A stretch of DNA of 64,000 nucleotides from JBNKFQ01 sp050289385 (GCA_050289385.1 JBNKFQ010000134.1:1-64000), one strand, 5' to 3'; counted from the first letter of the stretch, positions 27,522 to 36,872 are shown. Translations and numbers: made by a program. Notes: generated by a model from the sequence alone, not told the origin.

Positions 27522-27614
27522 AATAAGAAATACAAGTTCCAGAGCATGGGACACAACATTCCGGGTCATGAAGCGTTTGTCCCGGTTTATCAACGGCCAG
27601 CAGAGGTAGAGAAC

Positions 27615-27794
27615 ATGGAAACCAAAAAGGTACTTCGCAAAGTGGATCTTGTTGTGCTTGCGCTGTTGTTGGGGGCCGCCATTCTGTGGGATACAGATAT
27701 GTTTGGCTGCGTTGAAACAGAATTTGTATCCATTGATACCATGGAAACCCTGTATTGGGTGCTGGGATACACGCTTTCCATGTTTTCCATTTAG
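27615..27794 (+). CDS. Small membrane protein, first gene of psp operon
   Basis: 59 residues from ATG 27615. The frame is open to 27516, but that would start inside the sigma-54 promoter, and AGAGGTAGAG lies just before ATG 27615. A hydrophobic segment (VVLALLLGAAILW) covers about 11-24 and a second weaker one about 43-58 (LYWVLGYTLSMF); a single Cys lies between them. I do not recognise the family. Its position as the promoter-proximal gene, 27 bp before pspA, suggests a small envelope-stress protein. Confidence 0.6.
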   Translation: METKKVLRKVDLVVLALLLGAAILWDTDMFGCVETEFVSIDTMETLYWVLGYTLSMFSI

Positions 27795-27821
27795 TTTGTT
27801 AAAGATTCAGGAGATTAGAGC

Positions 27822-28511
27822 ATGAGTATTTTCTCGCGCATGGCAGACATCATTAATTCCAACTTGAATGCAATGCTGGATAAGGCGGAAGATCCGCAGA
27901 AAATGATCAGGATGATTATTCAGGAGATGGAAGAAACTCTGGTTGAGGTACGCAGTTCATCTGCCCGGGTAATCGCCGACAAAAAAACGGCGCAACGGAA
28001 AATAGAGCGCGCCCGGTATGATGCAAGCAGTTGGGAAGACAAGGCAAAGTTGGCGATAAGTAAAGGGCGTGAGGACCTCGCCAGGGCCGCGCTGGCAGAA
28101 AAACAGGCCATCATGGATGAAGTCTCGGTTGTGGAAGCAGAACTGGTTGCGCTGGATGATCATCTGGAGCAATTGACAGAAGAGGTTAGTCAATTGCAGC
28201 AAAAGCTTAACGACGCCAAGGCTAAACAGAAAACCCTGTTGATGCGTACTCAGACGGTCAATGACCGAATCAAGGTCAAACGTCAGATGCAGCGCGACGC
28301 GCTGGATGACGCCTTTCATAAATTCGAGCACTTTGAACGGCGTATGGATCAGCTTGAAGGGCAAATGGAATCCATGGACATCGGACGGGAAGGCAGTGGA
28401 GATTTGGCTGCCGAAATAGATGGTCTGGCGGAGGACGACCGAATCAGCAGCGAGCTTGAGCGGCTCAAGCAGCAGATGAGCCAGCACAAGGGCAGCGCTG
28501 GTAGCGAATAG
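27822..28511 (+). CDS. pspA: Phage shock protein A (PspA/Vipp1/ESCRT-III family)
   Basis: 229 residues, close to the usual 222-230. It begins with the typical amphipathic membrane-binding helix (MSIFSRMADIINSNLNAML) followed by LDKAEDPQKMIRMIIQEME, the family hallmark. The rest is long coiled coil (about 25-190) and a short acidic tail. PspA binds PspF in unstressed cells and moves to damaged inner membrane on stress. AGGAGA precedes the ATG. It is in the same operon as the flanking small membrane proteins. Confidence 0.97.
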   Translation: MSIFSRMADIINSNLNAMLDKAEDPQKMIRMIIQEMEETLVEVRSSSARVIADKKTAQRKIERARYDASSWEDKAKLAISKGREDLARAALAEKQAIMDEVSVVEAELVALDDHLEQLTEEVSQLQQKLNDAKAKQKTLLMRTQTVNDRIKVKRQMQRDALDDAFHKFEHFERRMDQLEGQMESMDIGREGSGDLAAEIDGLAEDDRISSELERLKQQMSQHKGSAGSE

Positions 28512-28633
28512 CCCGGGTTTGCATTATAACTTTTATGAAAACAAGTATTTTGCATGTGCAAGGACCGGTTCTGGAAAATACGACGTTCAAATCGTCAATA
28601 CAGAAGCGTGTGTTCAGGAAAGGAGTGGCTTAG

Positions 28634-28735
28634 ATGCTGTCCCTCAATATATTTTGGCTTATCCTGGTTTCCGCGGTACTGTTGCTGTGTGTCGTGGCGC
28701 CAATATGGATAGTAATGCACTACTTGCGCGATTAA
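28634..28735 (+). CDS. 33-residue mini-PspB-like membrane peptide
   Basis: A 33-codon frame (MLSLNIFWLILVSAVLL...) preceded by AGGAG at 28621-28625 with an 8-nt gap, ending 16 bp before pspB. It is one hydrophobic helix followed by APIWIVMHYLRD. The same segment in the next gene reads VPTWIVMHYVSL, so this looks like the membrane half of PspB without its cytoplasmic leucine-zipper part. It may be a duplicated and truncated pspB that is still translated. Confidence 0.6.
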   Translation: MLSLNIFWLILVSAVLLLCVVAPIWIVMHYLRD

Positions 28736-28751
28736 CCCGGGGGGTAGCTCT

Positions 28752-28997
28752 ATGTCGTTTTTTTTTCTGGTACCAATAATCCTGTTTTTAACAATAGTCG
28801 TACCCACATGGATTGTTATGCATTACGTAAGTTTGAGCCGCGCCAGAAAAGGGCTCGACGAAGAGAGCCATCAAGCCCTTGAAGATATGCTGGAAACACT
28901 GGACGCCCTGTCCGAGCGCATCGAGACGCTGGAGTCCATTCTAAATGAAGAGCATCCGCGCTGGCGCAAAGACAACGCGCGTGTTCGCGGAGAGTAG
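28752..28997 (+). CDS. pspB: Phage shock protein B
   Basis: 81 residues: one N-terminal membrane helix (FFLVPIILFLTIVVPTWIVM) and a C-terminal coiled coil (ALEDMLETLDALSERIETLESIL), the PspB layout. PspB works with PspC at the inner membrane to sense damage and release PspF from PspA. It is 11 bp upstream of pspC and preceded by a GGGG-type ribosome site. Confidence 0.92.
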   Translation: MSFFFLVPIILFLTIVVPTWIVMHYVSLSRARKGLDEESHQALEDMLETLDALSERIETLESILNEEHPRWRKDNARVRGE

Positions 28998-29007
28998 GAG
29001 AGCTGTA

Positions 29008-29490
29008 ATGACCAGAGAACGCTATCATCGACACCACCGCAGCGGGCAGAACGGGCATGGTCATAGCCGTCTCGAACGCAGCCGAAAATCCGGTTGGAAC
29101 ATGAATCTGTACCGTATTCCCGAGAGAGGCAAAATAGCCGGTGTTTGTGCTGGTATTGCTGACCATTTTGACTTTGATGTATGGGTGGTCAGGCTGATTT
29201 TTATTGGCCTGTTTTTTGTGTTTGGCGGGTTGATGCTGGTGTTGTATATCCTTGCCTGGATCTGTTTGTCGCCCAGGAGCGATGATTCGGTGGAGGCCTG
29301 CGAATACGACGAAGAGCGACATGCCTGGCGACGCAAAACCCTGTTCAAGCATGCCTCCAGCCCGTCGCTCAGGGTGCAGCGTGCCCGGCAGCGATTAAAT
29401 CGCGCGGTGCGGCGCATCGAGGATATGGAAGCCTATGTGACGTCGCGACAATATGAGCTTAACAGGAAACTGTCCGAGATCGACAATTAG
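29008..29490 (+). CDS. pspC: Phage shock protein C
   Basis: 160 residues from ATG 29008, which has GTAGGAG just upstream; the longer frame from 28945 overlaps pspB. A histidine- and arginine-rich leader (HRHHRSGQNGHGH region, about 4-20) precedes the PspC domain (about 32-92: LYRIPERGKIAGVCAGIADHF, then a hydrophobic segment VVRLIFIGLFFVFGGLMLV). The C-terminal region is a basic coiled coil. PspC is the membrane partner of PspB in signalling to PspA. The His-rich leader is longer than in E. coli PspC (119 residues). Confidence 0.93.
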   Translation: MTRERYHRHHRSGQNGHGHSRLERSRKSGWNMNLYRIPERGKIAGVCAGIADHFDFDVWVVRLIFIGLFFVFGGLMLVLYILAWICLSPRSDDSVEACEYDEERHAWRRKTLFKHASSPSLRVQRARQRLNRAVRRIEDMEAYVTSRQYELNRKLSEIDN

Positions 29491-29570
29491 TCTTGACAAG
29501 TCCCGATACCGCATAGTGCAGTGGTTTGGGCTGCGCAAAAGCAGCATTGTTTCATTTGTTATAAACAATT

Positions 29571-29597
29571 GCCCTGTTGTAGTGACATAGACAGGGC
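29571..29597. other. Small hairpin upstream of symporter operon
   Basis: GCCCTGT (29571-29577) pairs with ACAGGGC (29591-29597). It lies between pspC and the DUF4212 gene in a 235-bp gap. No T-run directly follows. It may be a weak terminator or a regulatory structure; nothing else is evident in the gap. Confidence 0.3.
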
Positions 29598-29725
29598 GTG
29601 TGTCCTTTCATTTTTTGGTGGATAGCATACATTGAATGGTTTGTTTGCTTCGACCAATGTCTACATTCTATTCCCTCCTCCCTCTGATAAATTAGCTGTC
29701 TTTGTCAGGCTATCAGGAAGTAGTT

Positions 29726-29992
29726 GTGACCCTTGAAGATCATGCAAGAGCCAGAGCCTATTGGCGCGAGAATCTCGCGTTGATGTTGAAATTGCTCGCT
29801 ATATGGGCCCTGGTGTCTTTTGGTTTTGGTATCGTTTTTGTTGATGTACTTAACAGTATAAAACTGGGCGGCTTCAAATTGGGTTTCTGGTTTTCCCAGC
29901 AGGGCTCCATTTACGTATTTGTGGTATTGATTTTTGTGTATGCAGCAAAAATGAATAAGCTTGATCATAAATATAACGTGTATGAAGATTAG
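29726..29992 (+). CDS. DUF4212 symporter small subunit
   Basis: 88 residues from GTG 29726, chosen because AGGAAG sits 6 nt upstream; an in-frame TTG at 29702 is less likely. Two membrane helices are visible (LALMLKLLAIWALVSFGF and FVVLIFVYAAKM) with the family signature RAYWRENL near the start and a short charged tail. DUF4212 proteins are small subunits of sodium:solute symporters of the VC_2705 family, and that gene follows after 14 bp. Confidence 0.9.
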   Translation: MTLEDHARARAYWRENLALMLKLLAIWALVSFGFGIVFVDVLNSIKLGGFKLGFWFSQQGSIYVFVVLIFVYAAKMNKLDHKYNVYED

Positions 29993-30006
29993 GGGTTCCC
30001 TGGGCT

Positions 30007-31713
30007 GTGAGTATTCAAACATTAACCTTTCTGATCGTTGGCGCCAGCTTTTTGCTTTACGCTGGTATTGCGGTGTGGGCTCGCGCGGGATCAACCAAAG
30101 ATTTTTACATCGCTGGCGCTGGCGTGAATCCGGTTGCCAATGGTATGGCAACTGCGGCTGACTGGATGTCAGCGGCGTCATTTATCTCGATGGCCGGTTT
30201 AATTTCCTTTATGGGCTATGATGGTGGCGTTTACTTGATGGGTTGGACCGGTGGCTATGTGCTATTGGCCTTATGCCTTGCGCCGTATCTGAGGAAATTT
30301 GGTAAATTTACAGTTCCCGATTTTATCGGTGATCGCTATTACTCCCGCACTGCTCGTACTGTCGCTGTTATCTGTGCCGTATTTATCTGCTTTACTTACG
30401 TGGCAGGTCAAATGCGCGGGGTGGGAGTAGTATTTTCGCGCTTTTTGGAAGTGGATATAGTTACGGGTGTATTGATTGGTATGGGGGTAGTGTTTTTCTA
30501 CACTGTTCTCGGCGGTATGAAAGGTATCACCTATACACAGGTGGCGCAATTTTGCGTACTGATTTTTGCCTACATGGTGCCTGCCATTTTTGTTTCCCTC
30601 ATGATGACGAACAACATTGTGCCGCAACTGGGTTTTGGCGATGTGCTGAGTGATGGCTCGGGCACATTTTTACTTGATAAACTGGATGGCTTGTCAAAAG
30701 ATCTGGGCTTTCAGGCCTACACCGAAGGCAGCAAAAGCACTGTCGATATGTTTTTTATTACCGCAGCCCTGATGTTTGGTACGGCTGGTTTGCCTCATGT
30801 AATCGTACGTTTTTTTACCGTCAAAAAGGTTCGCGATGCGCGAAAGTCCGCAGGTTGGGCCTTGTTGTTTATTGCCTTGTTGTATACCACGGCACCTGCA
30901 GTGGCAACCTTTTCCCGTGTGAATATGATTACCACAATCAATGGCGTTGATGGCCAGGGTACACCGTATGCTGCAGCGCCAGGTTGGATAAACAACTGGC
31001 AAAAAACAGACTTGATCAAATGGGACGACAAAAATAATGACAGTCGAATGTTCTACTCTGGCGATGAACGTAACGAAGTACAGGTAGATCGCGATATTAT
31101 TGTGCTGGCCAGCCCGGAAATTGCCGATCTGCCGCTCTGGGTTATTGCATTGATGGCAGCAGGCGGCATAGCAGCAGCACTGTCTACGTCGGCAGGTCTG
31201 TTGCTGGTTATATCCGCATCTGTTTCTCATGATCTGCTGAAACGAAATTTCATGCCGAATATTTCGGAAAAAAGGGAGCTGCTCTTTGCTCGTAGTGCAG
31301 CGGCTATTGCTATTATTGCAGCAGGCTATCTGGGCGTGCATCCACCAGGTTTTGTTGCGCAGGTGGTGGCCTTTGCTTTTGGTCTGGCGGCTTCGTCCTT
31401 CTTTCCGGCGATTGTGATGGGGATATTTTCCAAAAACATGAACAGGGAAGGTGCTATCAGCGGTATGGTGACGGGTATTTTGTTTACCGGAATCTACATT
31501 ATTTACTTTAAATTTATTAATCCTGCTGCTAACAGCGCAGAAAACTGGTGGTTTGGCATTTCACCAGAGGGTATTGGCACGGTAGGAATGATGCTGAATT
31601 TTGTGGTAGCAATAGCCGTTAATCGTGTAACAAAAACTTCACCTGTGCATGTGCAGGAAATGGTAGAGAGTATTCGTATCCCCAGTGGCGCTGGACCGGC
31701 TCGGGAACATTAA
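30007..31713 (+). CDS. Sodium:solute symporter, VC_2705 subfamily
   Basis: 568 residues with about 13 membrane helices, starting at GTG 30007. The SSF signature is clear: GSTKDFYIAGAGVNPVANGMATAADWMSAASFI is the helix 1-2 region (quoted here only as location, residues about 28-60). A large hydrophilic loop lies near 300-365. It is related to the acetate permease ActP but belongs to the two-subunit branch with DUF4212. The likely substrate is acetate or another small carboxylate, an inference from the family. The SSF-type kinase CrbS is encoded 8 kb upstream, so control by CrbS/CrbR is plausible. Confidence 0.9.
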   Translation: MSIQTLTFLIVGASFLLYAGIAVWARAGSTKDFYIAGAGVNPVANGMATAADWMSAASFISMAGLISFMGYDGGVYLMGWTGGYVLLALCLAPYLRKFGKFTVPDFIGDRYYSRTARTVAVICAVFICFTYVAGQMRGVGVVFSRFLEVDIVTGVLIGMGVVFFYTVLGGMKGITYTQVAQFCVLIFAYMVPAIFVSLMMTNNIVPQLGFGDVLSDGSGTFLLDKLDGLSKDLGFQAYTEGSKSTVDMFFITAALMFGTAGLPHVIVRFFTVKKVRDARKSAGWALLFIALLYTTAPAVATFSRVNMITTINGVDGQGTPYAAAPGWINNWQKTDLIKWDDKNNDSRMFYSGDERNEVQVDRDIIVLASPEIADLPLWVIALMAAGGIAAALSTSAGLLLVISASVSHDLLKRNFMPNISEKRELLFARSAAAIAIIAAGYLGVHPPGFVAQVVAFAFGLAASSFFPAIVMGIFSKNMNREGAISGMVTGILFTGIYIIYFKFINPAANSAENWWFGISPEGIGTVGMMLNFVVAIAVNRVTKTSPVHVQEMVESIRIPSGAGPAREH

Positions 31714-31820
31714 GGTCCTGAAAATGAGAAATTATCCCTAACAGGTCCCGGTGTGACTTCATACCCGCTTGTCTTTAGCTATTCTTTTTACTTTACACTG
31801 CTCTTCAAAAAGGTCATGTA

Positions 31821-34292
31821 ATGTCTGATAAATTGCCACTTGCTCCTTCAGAAAAAACACTCGAACAGCAACAATCGAGACGGCGTTTTATGCAGAATTC
31901 TGCCGGTGTCTTGCTGACGTCGTTTGGCGCTGGTGCAGCCCCCTCATTGTTGTCACCAGCTGCCAGCGCGAATGTTGCTGCAAGAGATTGCCTTGCACAC
32001 AGCCCGAGCAGAGATGAACTACTGGCCCGTTACCAGCGTGCGGAGGTCTTGAAACAGGGTTTTTCCAATCGACGCCTGGTTCTCAACGCCACTCTTTTCC
32101 CTCATTGGATCGGTGATACTCACCAATTCTGGTATAAACGCGAGACAAAAACAGGAAAGGATTACAGGCTGGTGAATGTGGACACCGGTGATAGTCGAGC
32201 AGCATTTGATCACCGTCAAATGGCCTCGGAGCTGGCAAAGGCATTCGGGCAGCCGGTCGATGCCAAAGACTTGCCTGTTACCGATGTTGATATTGACTCC
32301 ACGTTATCTGCTGTGCGATTTGACGCTTTTGATAAACGCTGGATTTTCGATGTTACCAGTGGGCATTGTCGGGCACTGAATCACTATGCAGAGGAAATGT
32401 GCATTTCACCGGATGGTAAGCGGGCGGTCTTTGTGCGTGATCATAATCTGTGGTTGCGTGATCTCGCCAGCGGCGATGAAAAACCACTGACACGGGATGG
32501 TGAAAAATTCCGGGTTTATTCCGGCACTCCAACCATTTATGGACGACAGGAGGCTTCGAGCCTTGAGGCAATATGGTCGCCGGACTCAAAATCTGTATTT
32601 ACGTTACTTATCGATACTCGAAACCTTAAAGTCGGTCCGCCACTGGTGCAGCACGTGCCTAAGGATGGAAGCCTGCGTCCACGTATGTTGCGACCCGATC
32701 GTCGAGTGGCCTTTCCGCAAGACGATGACTTTGAGGGTTATGAATTTGTAGCAATCAATGTGGATACAGGTCGCATACAGATAGCAGACTATCCAAAGAT
32801 TCCAATGTTTTACCCGCCTTATGTCGGCTTTTTTAGTGCGCAGCGCGGATGGTGGGACGACGACAACCGCCATACCTGGTTTCTTGCCCAGCAGCGTGGT
32901 GGCTTGACAGCCCGGGTTTTGAAGTTTGACACGTGGACTGGTCGCGTTGAAACGGTAATTGAAGAACGTGGGAAAACACCGCTGGTGCTGGCTCCCAATT
33001 CTCATCTCAAGCCTGTTGCCAGAGCATTGCCGGGCAATCGCGAGTTGATCTGGTATTCCGATCGCAGTGGCTGGTCTCATCTGTATTTGTACGACCTGAA
33101 AACCGGCAAGCTCGAAAATGCCATTACTCGCGGTGAGTGGAATGTGCGCTCGATTCTGCATTATGACTCGAAACGACGGGAGCTGTTTATACAAACTGCT
33201 GGTCGAGTGGCCGGGCGCAATCCATATTATTGCGACATTTGTCGAGTCAATATAGATACCGGTGAACTCACAGAAATTATTGCCAGTGATCACGATTATG
33301 TGGTTTGTAATCAACGCACTCGAATTTCTGCCGGTGACGAGAAGGCTCTCGGGGTTTCTGTCGATGGAGAATATATTGTTGCCACACGTTCCAGAGTGGA
33401 TCAGTTGCCGGTTACGATGTTGTTAAATCGTGCGGGTAAACAAATGTTGCAAGTGGAGCATGCTGATGGCTCCGGGCTGCCAGCAAACTGGCGTTGGCCT
33501 GAACCGGTAATGCTGAAAGGTGCCGATGGTGAAACGGATATTTACGGCGTAATTTATCGGCCTTCTGATTTCACTCCAGACAAATCCTGGCCGGTGGTTG
33601 ATTGTACGTTTTACAATTTGATACCGGTCGGCTCCTTTACCAATAACTCTGCGGGTAACTGGGGTTATTTGACACCGGCTATGATCGCCGAACTGGGTTT
33701 TATTGCAGTAACATTTTTTAATCGCGGCAACGATAATTTACGTGATAAAAAATTCAAAAATTTTGCTGATCCGGTATTACCTTTAAATCCGCTGCATTGG
33801 GTTCAGCACAACCTGGCAGACTCGGTGGCTGGTATTCAGCAGTTGGCACAGCGCTATTCCTGTATGGACATTAATCGCGTTGGTATTACTGACTTCGGCA
33901 GTGTCGCCAGCGCACTTTCCGGCTTGTTGGTACATCCTGACTTTTACAAAGTCGGGGTGAGCAGTTTTGCAGCCAGTGACCTGGATATGATCGCCTCCAT
34001 GGGTCATTTTGACGATGACCGCCTCAAGCTGGAGGATCTGGCCGCCAATCTGCGCGGCAAACTGCTATTGATTCACGGCATGCTTGACGATGTTGTGCCA
34101 GTGGCGAGCGCATTTCGCATCGTCGAGGCCTTGCAAAAAGCCAATCGCGATTTTGACATGCTGCTGTTGCCAAATATGGGGCATGGCGCATCGGATTACG
34201 CAATACGCAGGCAGTGGGATTATCTGGTTGAGCACCTTCTGGATGTGGAACCGCCGAAAAATTTTAAGTTTGCTCAAAAAAGTGACAGGTAA
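31821..34292 (+). CDS. DPP-IV-like S9 family protein lacking catalytic Ser (copy 1)
   Basis: 823 residues. A Tat-like signal (SRRRFMQNSAGVLLTSFGAG, about 19-38) precedes a DPP-IV N-terminal beta-propeller-type region (about 60-560) and an S9 peptidase alpha/beta-hydrolase domain (about 565-810). In related S9 peptidases the nucleophile elbow reads VGIYGHSGGG; here the aligned stretch is VGITDFGSVA, so Ser is replaced by Gly693 and the small-residue turn is lost. The Asp of HGMLDD (756/757) and the His of PNMGH (788) are kept. It is therefore probably a non-catalytic peptide-binding relative, though the neighbouring Ser694 could be considered. A close paralogue follows at once. Confidence 0.88.
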   Translation: MSDKLPLAPSEKTLEQQQSRRRFMQNSAGVLLTSFGAGAAPSLLSPAASANVAARDCLAHSPSRDELLARYQRAEVLKQGFSNRRLVLNATLFPHWIGDTHQFWYKRETKTGKDYRLVNVDTGDSRAAFDHRQMASELAKAFGQPVDAKDLPVTDVDIDSTLSAVRFDAFDKRWIFDVTSGHCRALNHYAEEMCISPDGKRAVFVRDHNLWLRDLASGDEKPLTRDGEKFRVYSGTPTIYGRQEASSLEAIWSPDSKSVFTLLIDTRNLKVGPPLVQHVPKDGSLRPRMLRPDRRVAFPQDDDFEGYEFVAINVDTGRIQIADYPKIPMFYPPYVGFFSAQRGWWDDDNRHTWFLAQQRGGLTARVLKFDTWTGRVETVIEERGKTPLVLAPNSHLKPVARALPGNRELIWYSDRSGWSHLYLYDLKTGKLENAITRGEWNVRSILHYDSKRRELFIQTAGRVAGRNPYYCDICRVNIDTGELTEIIASDHDYVVCNQRTRISAGDEKALGVSVDGEYIVATRSRVDQLPVTMLLNRAGKQMLQVEHADGSGLPANWRWPEPVMLKGADGETDIYGVIYRPSDFTPDKSWPVVDCTFYNLIPVGSFTNNSAGNWGYLTPAMIAELGFIAVTFFNRGNDNLRDKKFKNFADPVLPLNPLHWVQHNLADSVAGIQQLAQRYSCMDINRVGITDFGSVASALSGLLVHPDFYKVGVSSFAASDLDMIASMGHFDDDRLKLEDLAANLRGKLLLIHGMLDDVVPVASAFRIVEALQKANRDFDMLLLPNMGHGASDYAIRRQWDYLVEHLLDVEPPKNFKFAQKSDR

Positions 34293-34361
34293 AAATAAAT
34301 CGTCCGGAGTTTTTGTGGTTTCACTTTCTTTTCGGCTGCCAAATATTTAGCAGGAATGATT

Positions 34362-36851
34362 ATGTCAAAAAATAAAATTCCCGTTATCAAGTTAAATAAT
34401 CAGACAGCGCAAGAACTGGAGCACCTTTCGCGGCGCCAGTTTTTAAAAAATTCAACAGGTTCATTGCTGGCGATTGGCGCTGCCTCGCAGATACTTCCAG
34501 GATCGGCTACAGCCAAACTCCCGGGCAATAAAAGTTGCACAAATGGCGCTAACGAGGCGCCTGGTGGGGTAAAACGCGAAAATATGCTGAGACGGTACCA
34601 GCGTGCGAAGGCGCTGGAGCAGGGGAGTCGCAATAAATTTGTTTTTAATTCGATGATATATCCCCATTGGATATCTGATAGTGACGCGTTCTGGTACCGC
34701 CGTGATTCCAGATTTGCTAAACGTTATCGATTGGTAGATGCAGCCAATGTGTCGAATGATGACGCTTTTGACCACAAGGGCTTGGCAAGGGCGCTGGAGC
34801 AGCAGACTGGACATGAGGTCGATGCTGACAATCTACCCATTACCAACATAGATATTATTTTATCGCCGCGCGCTGTAACTTTTTCGGCGTTTAACAAGAG
34901 CTGGTATTACGATGACGAACAAAAACGTTGTCGTGAAGTGGAGGTTTATGCCGAAAACTGGCGTGTTTCTCCAGATGGCAATTACGCCGTTTTCGTGCGG
35001 GACTATAACTTATGGCTGCGAAATTTACAGACCGGTCGGGAGCGCGCTTTAACCAGCGATGGTGAAAAATTCAAGGTCTATGCGGGTACTTCTACGGTTT
35101 TTGGTCGACAGGAACCTCCCAGCGTTGAAGCAATCTGGTCAGCGGACTCAAAAAAAGTACTTACTCTGGTTAATGATACTCGCGACATACAGGCTGGACC
35201 GCCTCTGGTAAAGCACGTTCCGGACGATGGCAGTCTGCGACCTGCTATCTTGAGGCCAGATCGACGCATGGCTTTTGCCGAGGATGATGAAATTGAGGGC
35301 TACCAGTTCCTGGCCATCGATATCAACAGTGGTCAAATTCAGCGTGCTGATTACCACCAAACTCCGACGTTTTATCCCCCATATCTGGGTTTTTTTACTG
35401 CTGAGCGGGGTTGGTGGAGCGACGACAGTCGTCATGCCTTGTATATTCATCAGGAGCGCGGCGGGCAAGTGGCGCGTTTATTGGAGTTCGACACCTTCAC
35501 CGGTCACGTTCGGGTAGTCATTGAGGAAAAAACCGACACGCTGGTCAGTCTTGTGCCCAACACCCATTTAAAACCTCTGGCGCAGCCATTGCCCGCGAGT
35601 AACGAGCTGATTTGGTATTCCGATCGCAGTGGCTGGTCACACCTCTATTTATACGACTTGCGCACCGGTAAATTAAAAAATGCCATTACCAGCGGTAACT
35701 GGACGGTGCGTGGAATTTTGCATTACGACCCAAAACAGCGCGAGTTGGTTATTCAGACATCGGGTCGGGTAAGCGGGCGTAACCCTTATTATTGTGACAT
35801 CTGCCGGGTAAATATCGATAGCGGTAAGCTGGTTACCATGGTAACCAGCGACCACGATTATGTGGTTTGTGATCCGCGCAGCAGGGTGTCTGCGAGTTAT
35901 GCCAGGGCATTGGGTGTGTCGCCAAACGGTCGCTATGCGGTGGCAACCAGAACCCGCGTGGATCAGGTATCGGTCAGCGTGTTGATCGACCGCAATGGAA
36001 ATAAGTTGCTTGACCTGGAGACGACAGATATTTCCGGGCTACCCGAAAATTGGCAGTGGCCAGAGCCGGTGATGCTGAAGGCCGCCGATGGTGAAACCGA
36101 TATTTATACGGTTGTTTTCCGTCCATCCGATTTTTCACCCGACAAGTCCTATCCGGTGGTGGACAGCTCTTTCAGTTATCTGATTCCTACCGGCTCGTTT
36201 ACCAGTAATCCCTTTGGTGACTGGACTTATCTTTCTCCGGCTGCGATTGCCGAGTTGGGTTTTATCGTGGTGATGAGTTGCACTCGCGGTAACGATTTTT
36301 TGCGAAACAAGGCGTTTAAGGATTATCAGGACCCGATATTGCCGTTAAATCACGCGATGCCGATCAGGTACAACATGGCAGATTCGGTTGCGGCTATCAA
36401 GCAATTGGCGCAGCGCTACCCGTACATGGATACGACGCGGGCAGGCGTTGCGGAAATGGGCAGTGTGCCCACAGGCATTGCCGGAATGTTTCTGTATCCG
36501 GAATTTTATAAGGTTGGGGTCGCTATGTTCCCAGGTTCTGATCCGGGCATCTTTGGCGCCATGGGGTTTGTCGAAGACGAGCTGCCGCGTCTCGAAGACA
36601 TGGCGGACCGGCTGCGTGGCAAGTTAATGCTGATCCACGGCATGCTCGACGATGTCATGCCGGTGGCCCTGACCTTCCGCCTGGTGGAGGCTCTGCAAAA
36701 GGCCAATAAAAACTTCGATATGTTACTGTTGCCCAATATGGGGCACGAACTACCCCCCTATGCTGTGCGTCGCAAATGGGACTATCTGGTGGAGCACCTG
36801 CTGTGTGTCGAACCACCGGAAAATTTCGATCTTGCCACGGGTAACGACTGA
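34362..36851 (+). CDS. DPP-IV-like S9 family protein lacking catalytic Ser (copy 2)
   Basis: 829 residues from ATG 34362 (AGGA lies 7 nt upstream; ATG 34356 is too close to it). It is a tandem paralogue of the gene before it, collinear over the whole length, including the shared stretches WYSDRSGWSHLYLYDL and NPYYCDICRVNID. The Tat-like signal is SRRQFLKNSTGSLLAIGAA. At the nucleophile elbow it reads AGVAEMGSVPT, again with Gly where Ser is expected, while HGMLDD and PNMGH are retained. Loss of the same residue in both copies argues that the change came before the duplication and that the protein kept a use without peptidase chemistry. Location is probably periplasmic. Confidence 0.88.
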   Translation: MSKNKIPVIKLNNQTAQELEHLSRRQFLKNSTGSLLAIGAASQILPGSATAKLPGNKSCTNGANEAPGGVKRENMLRRYQRAKALEQGSRNKFVFNSMIYPHWISDSDAFWYRRDSRFAKRYRLVDAANVSNDDAFDHKGLARALEQQTGHEVDADNLPITNIDIILSPRAVTFSAFNKSWYYDDEQKRCREVEVYAENWRVSPDGNYAVFVRDYNLWLRNLQTGRERALTSDGEKFKVYAGTSTVFGRQEPPSVEAIWSADSKKVLTLVNDTRDIQAGPPLVKHVPDDGSLRPAILRPDRRMAFAEDDEIEGYQFLAIDINSGQIQRADYHQTPTFYPPYLGFFTAERGWWSDDSRHALYIHQERGGQVARLLEFDTFTGHVRVVIEEKTDTLVSLVPNTHLKPLAQPLPASNELIWYSDRSGWSHLYLYDLRTGKLKNAITSGNWTVRGILHYDPKQRELVIQTSGRVSGRNPYYCDICRVNIDSGKLVTMVTSDHDYVVCDPRSRVSASYARALGVSPNGRYAVATRTRVDQVSVSVLIDRNGNKLLDLETTDISGLPENWQWPEPVMLKAADGETDIYTVVFRPSDFSPDKSYPVVDSSFSYLIPTGSFTSNPFGDWTYLSPAAIAELGFIVVMSCTRGNDFLRNKAFKDYQDPILPLNHAMPIRYNMADSVAAIKQLAQRYPYMDTTRAGVAEMGSVPTGIAGMFLYPEFYKVGVAMFPGSDPGIFGAMGFVEDELPRLEDMADRLRGKLMLIHGMLDDVMPVALTFRLVEALQKANKNFDMLLLPNMGHELPPYAVRRKWDYLVEHLLCVEPPENFDLATGND

Positions 36852-36872
36852 GATCGACCTCTGAATCACGTA

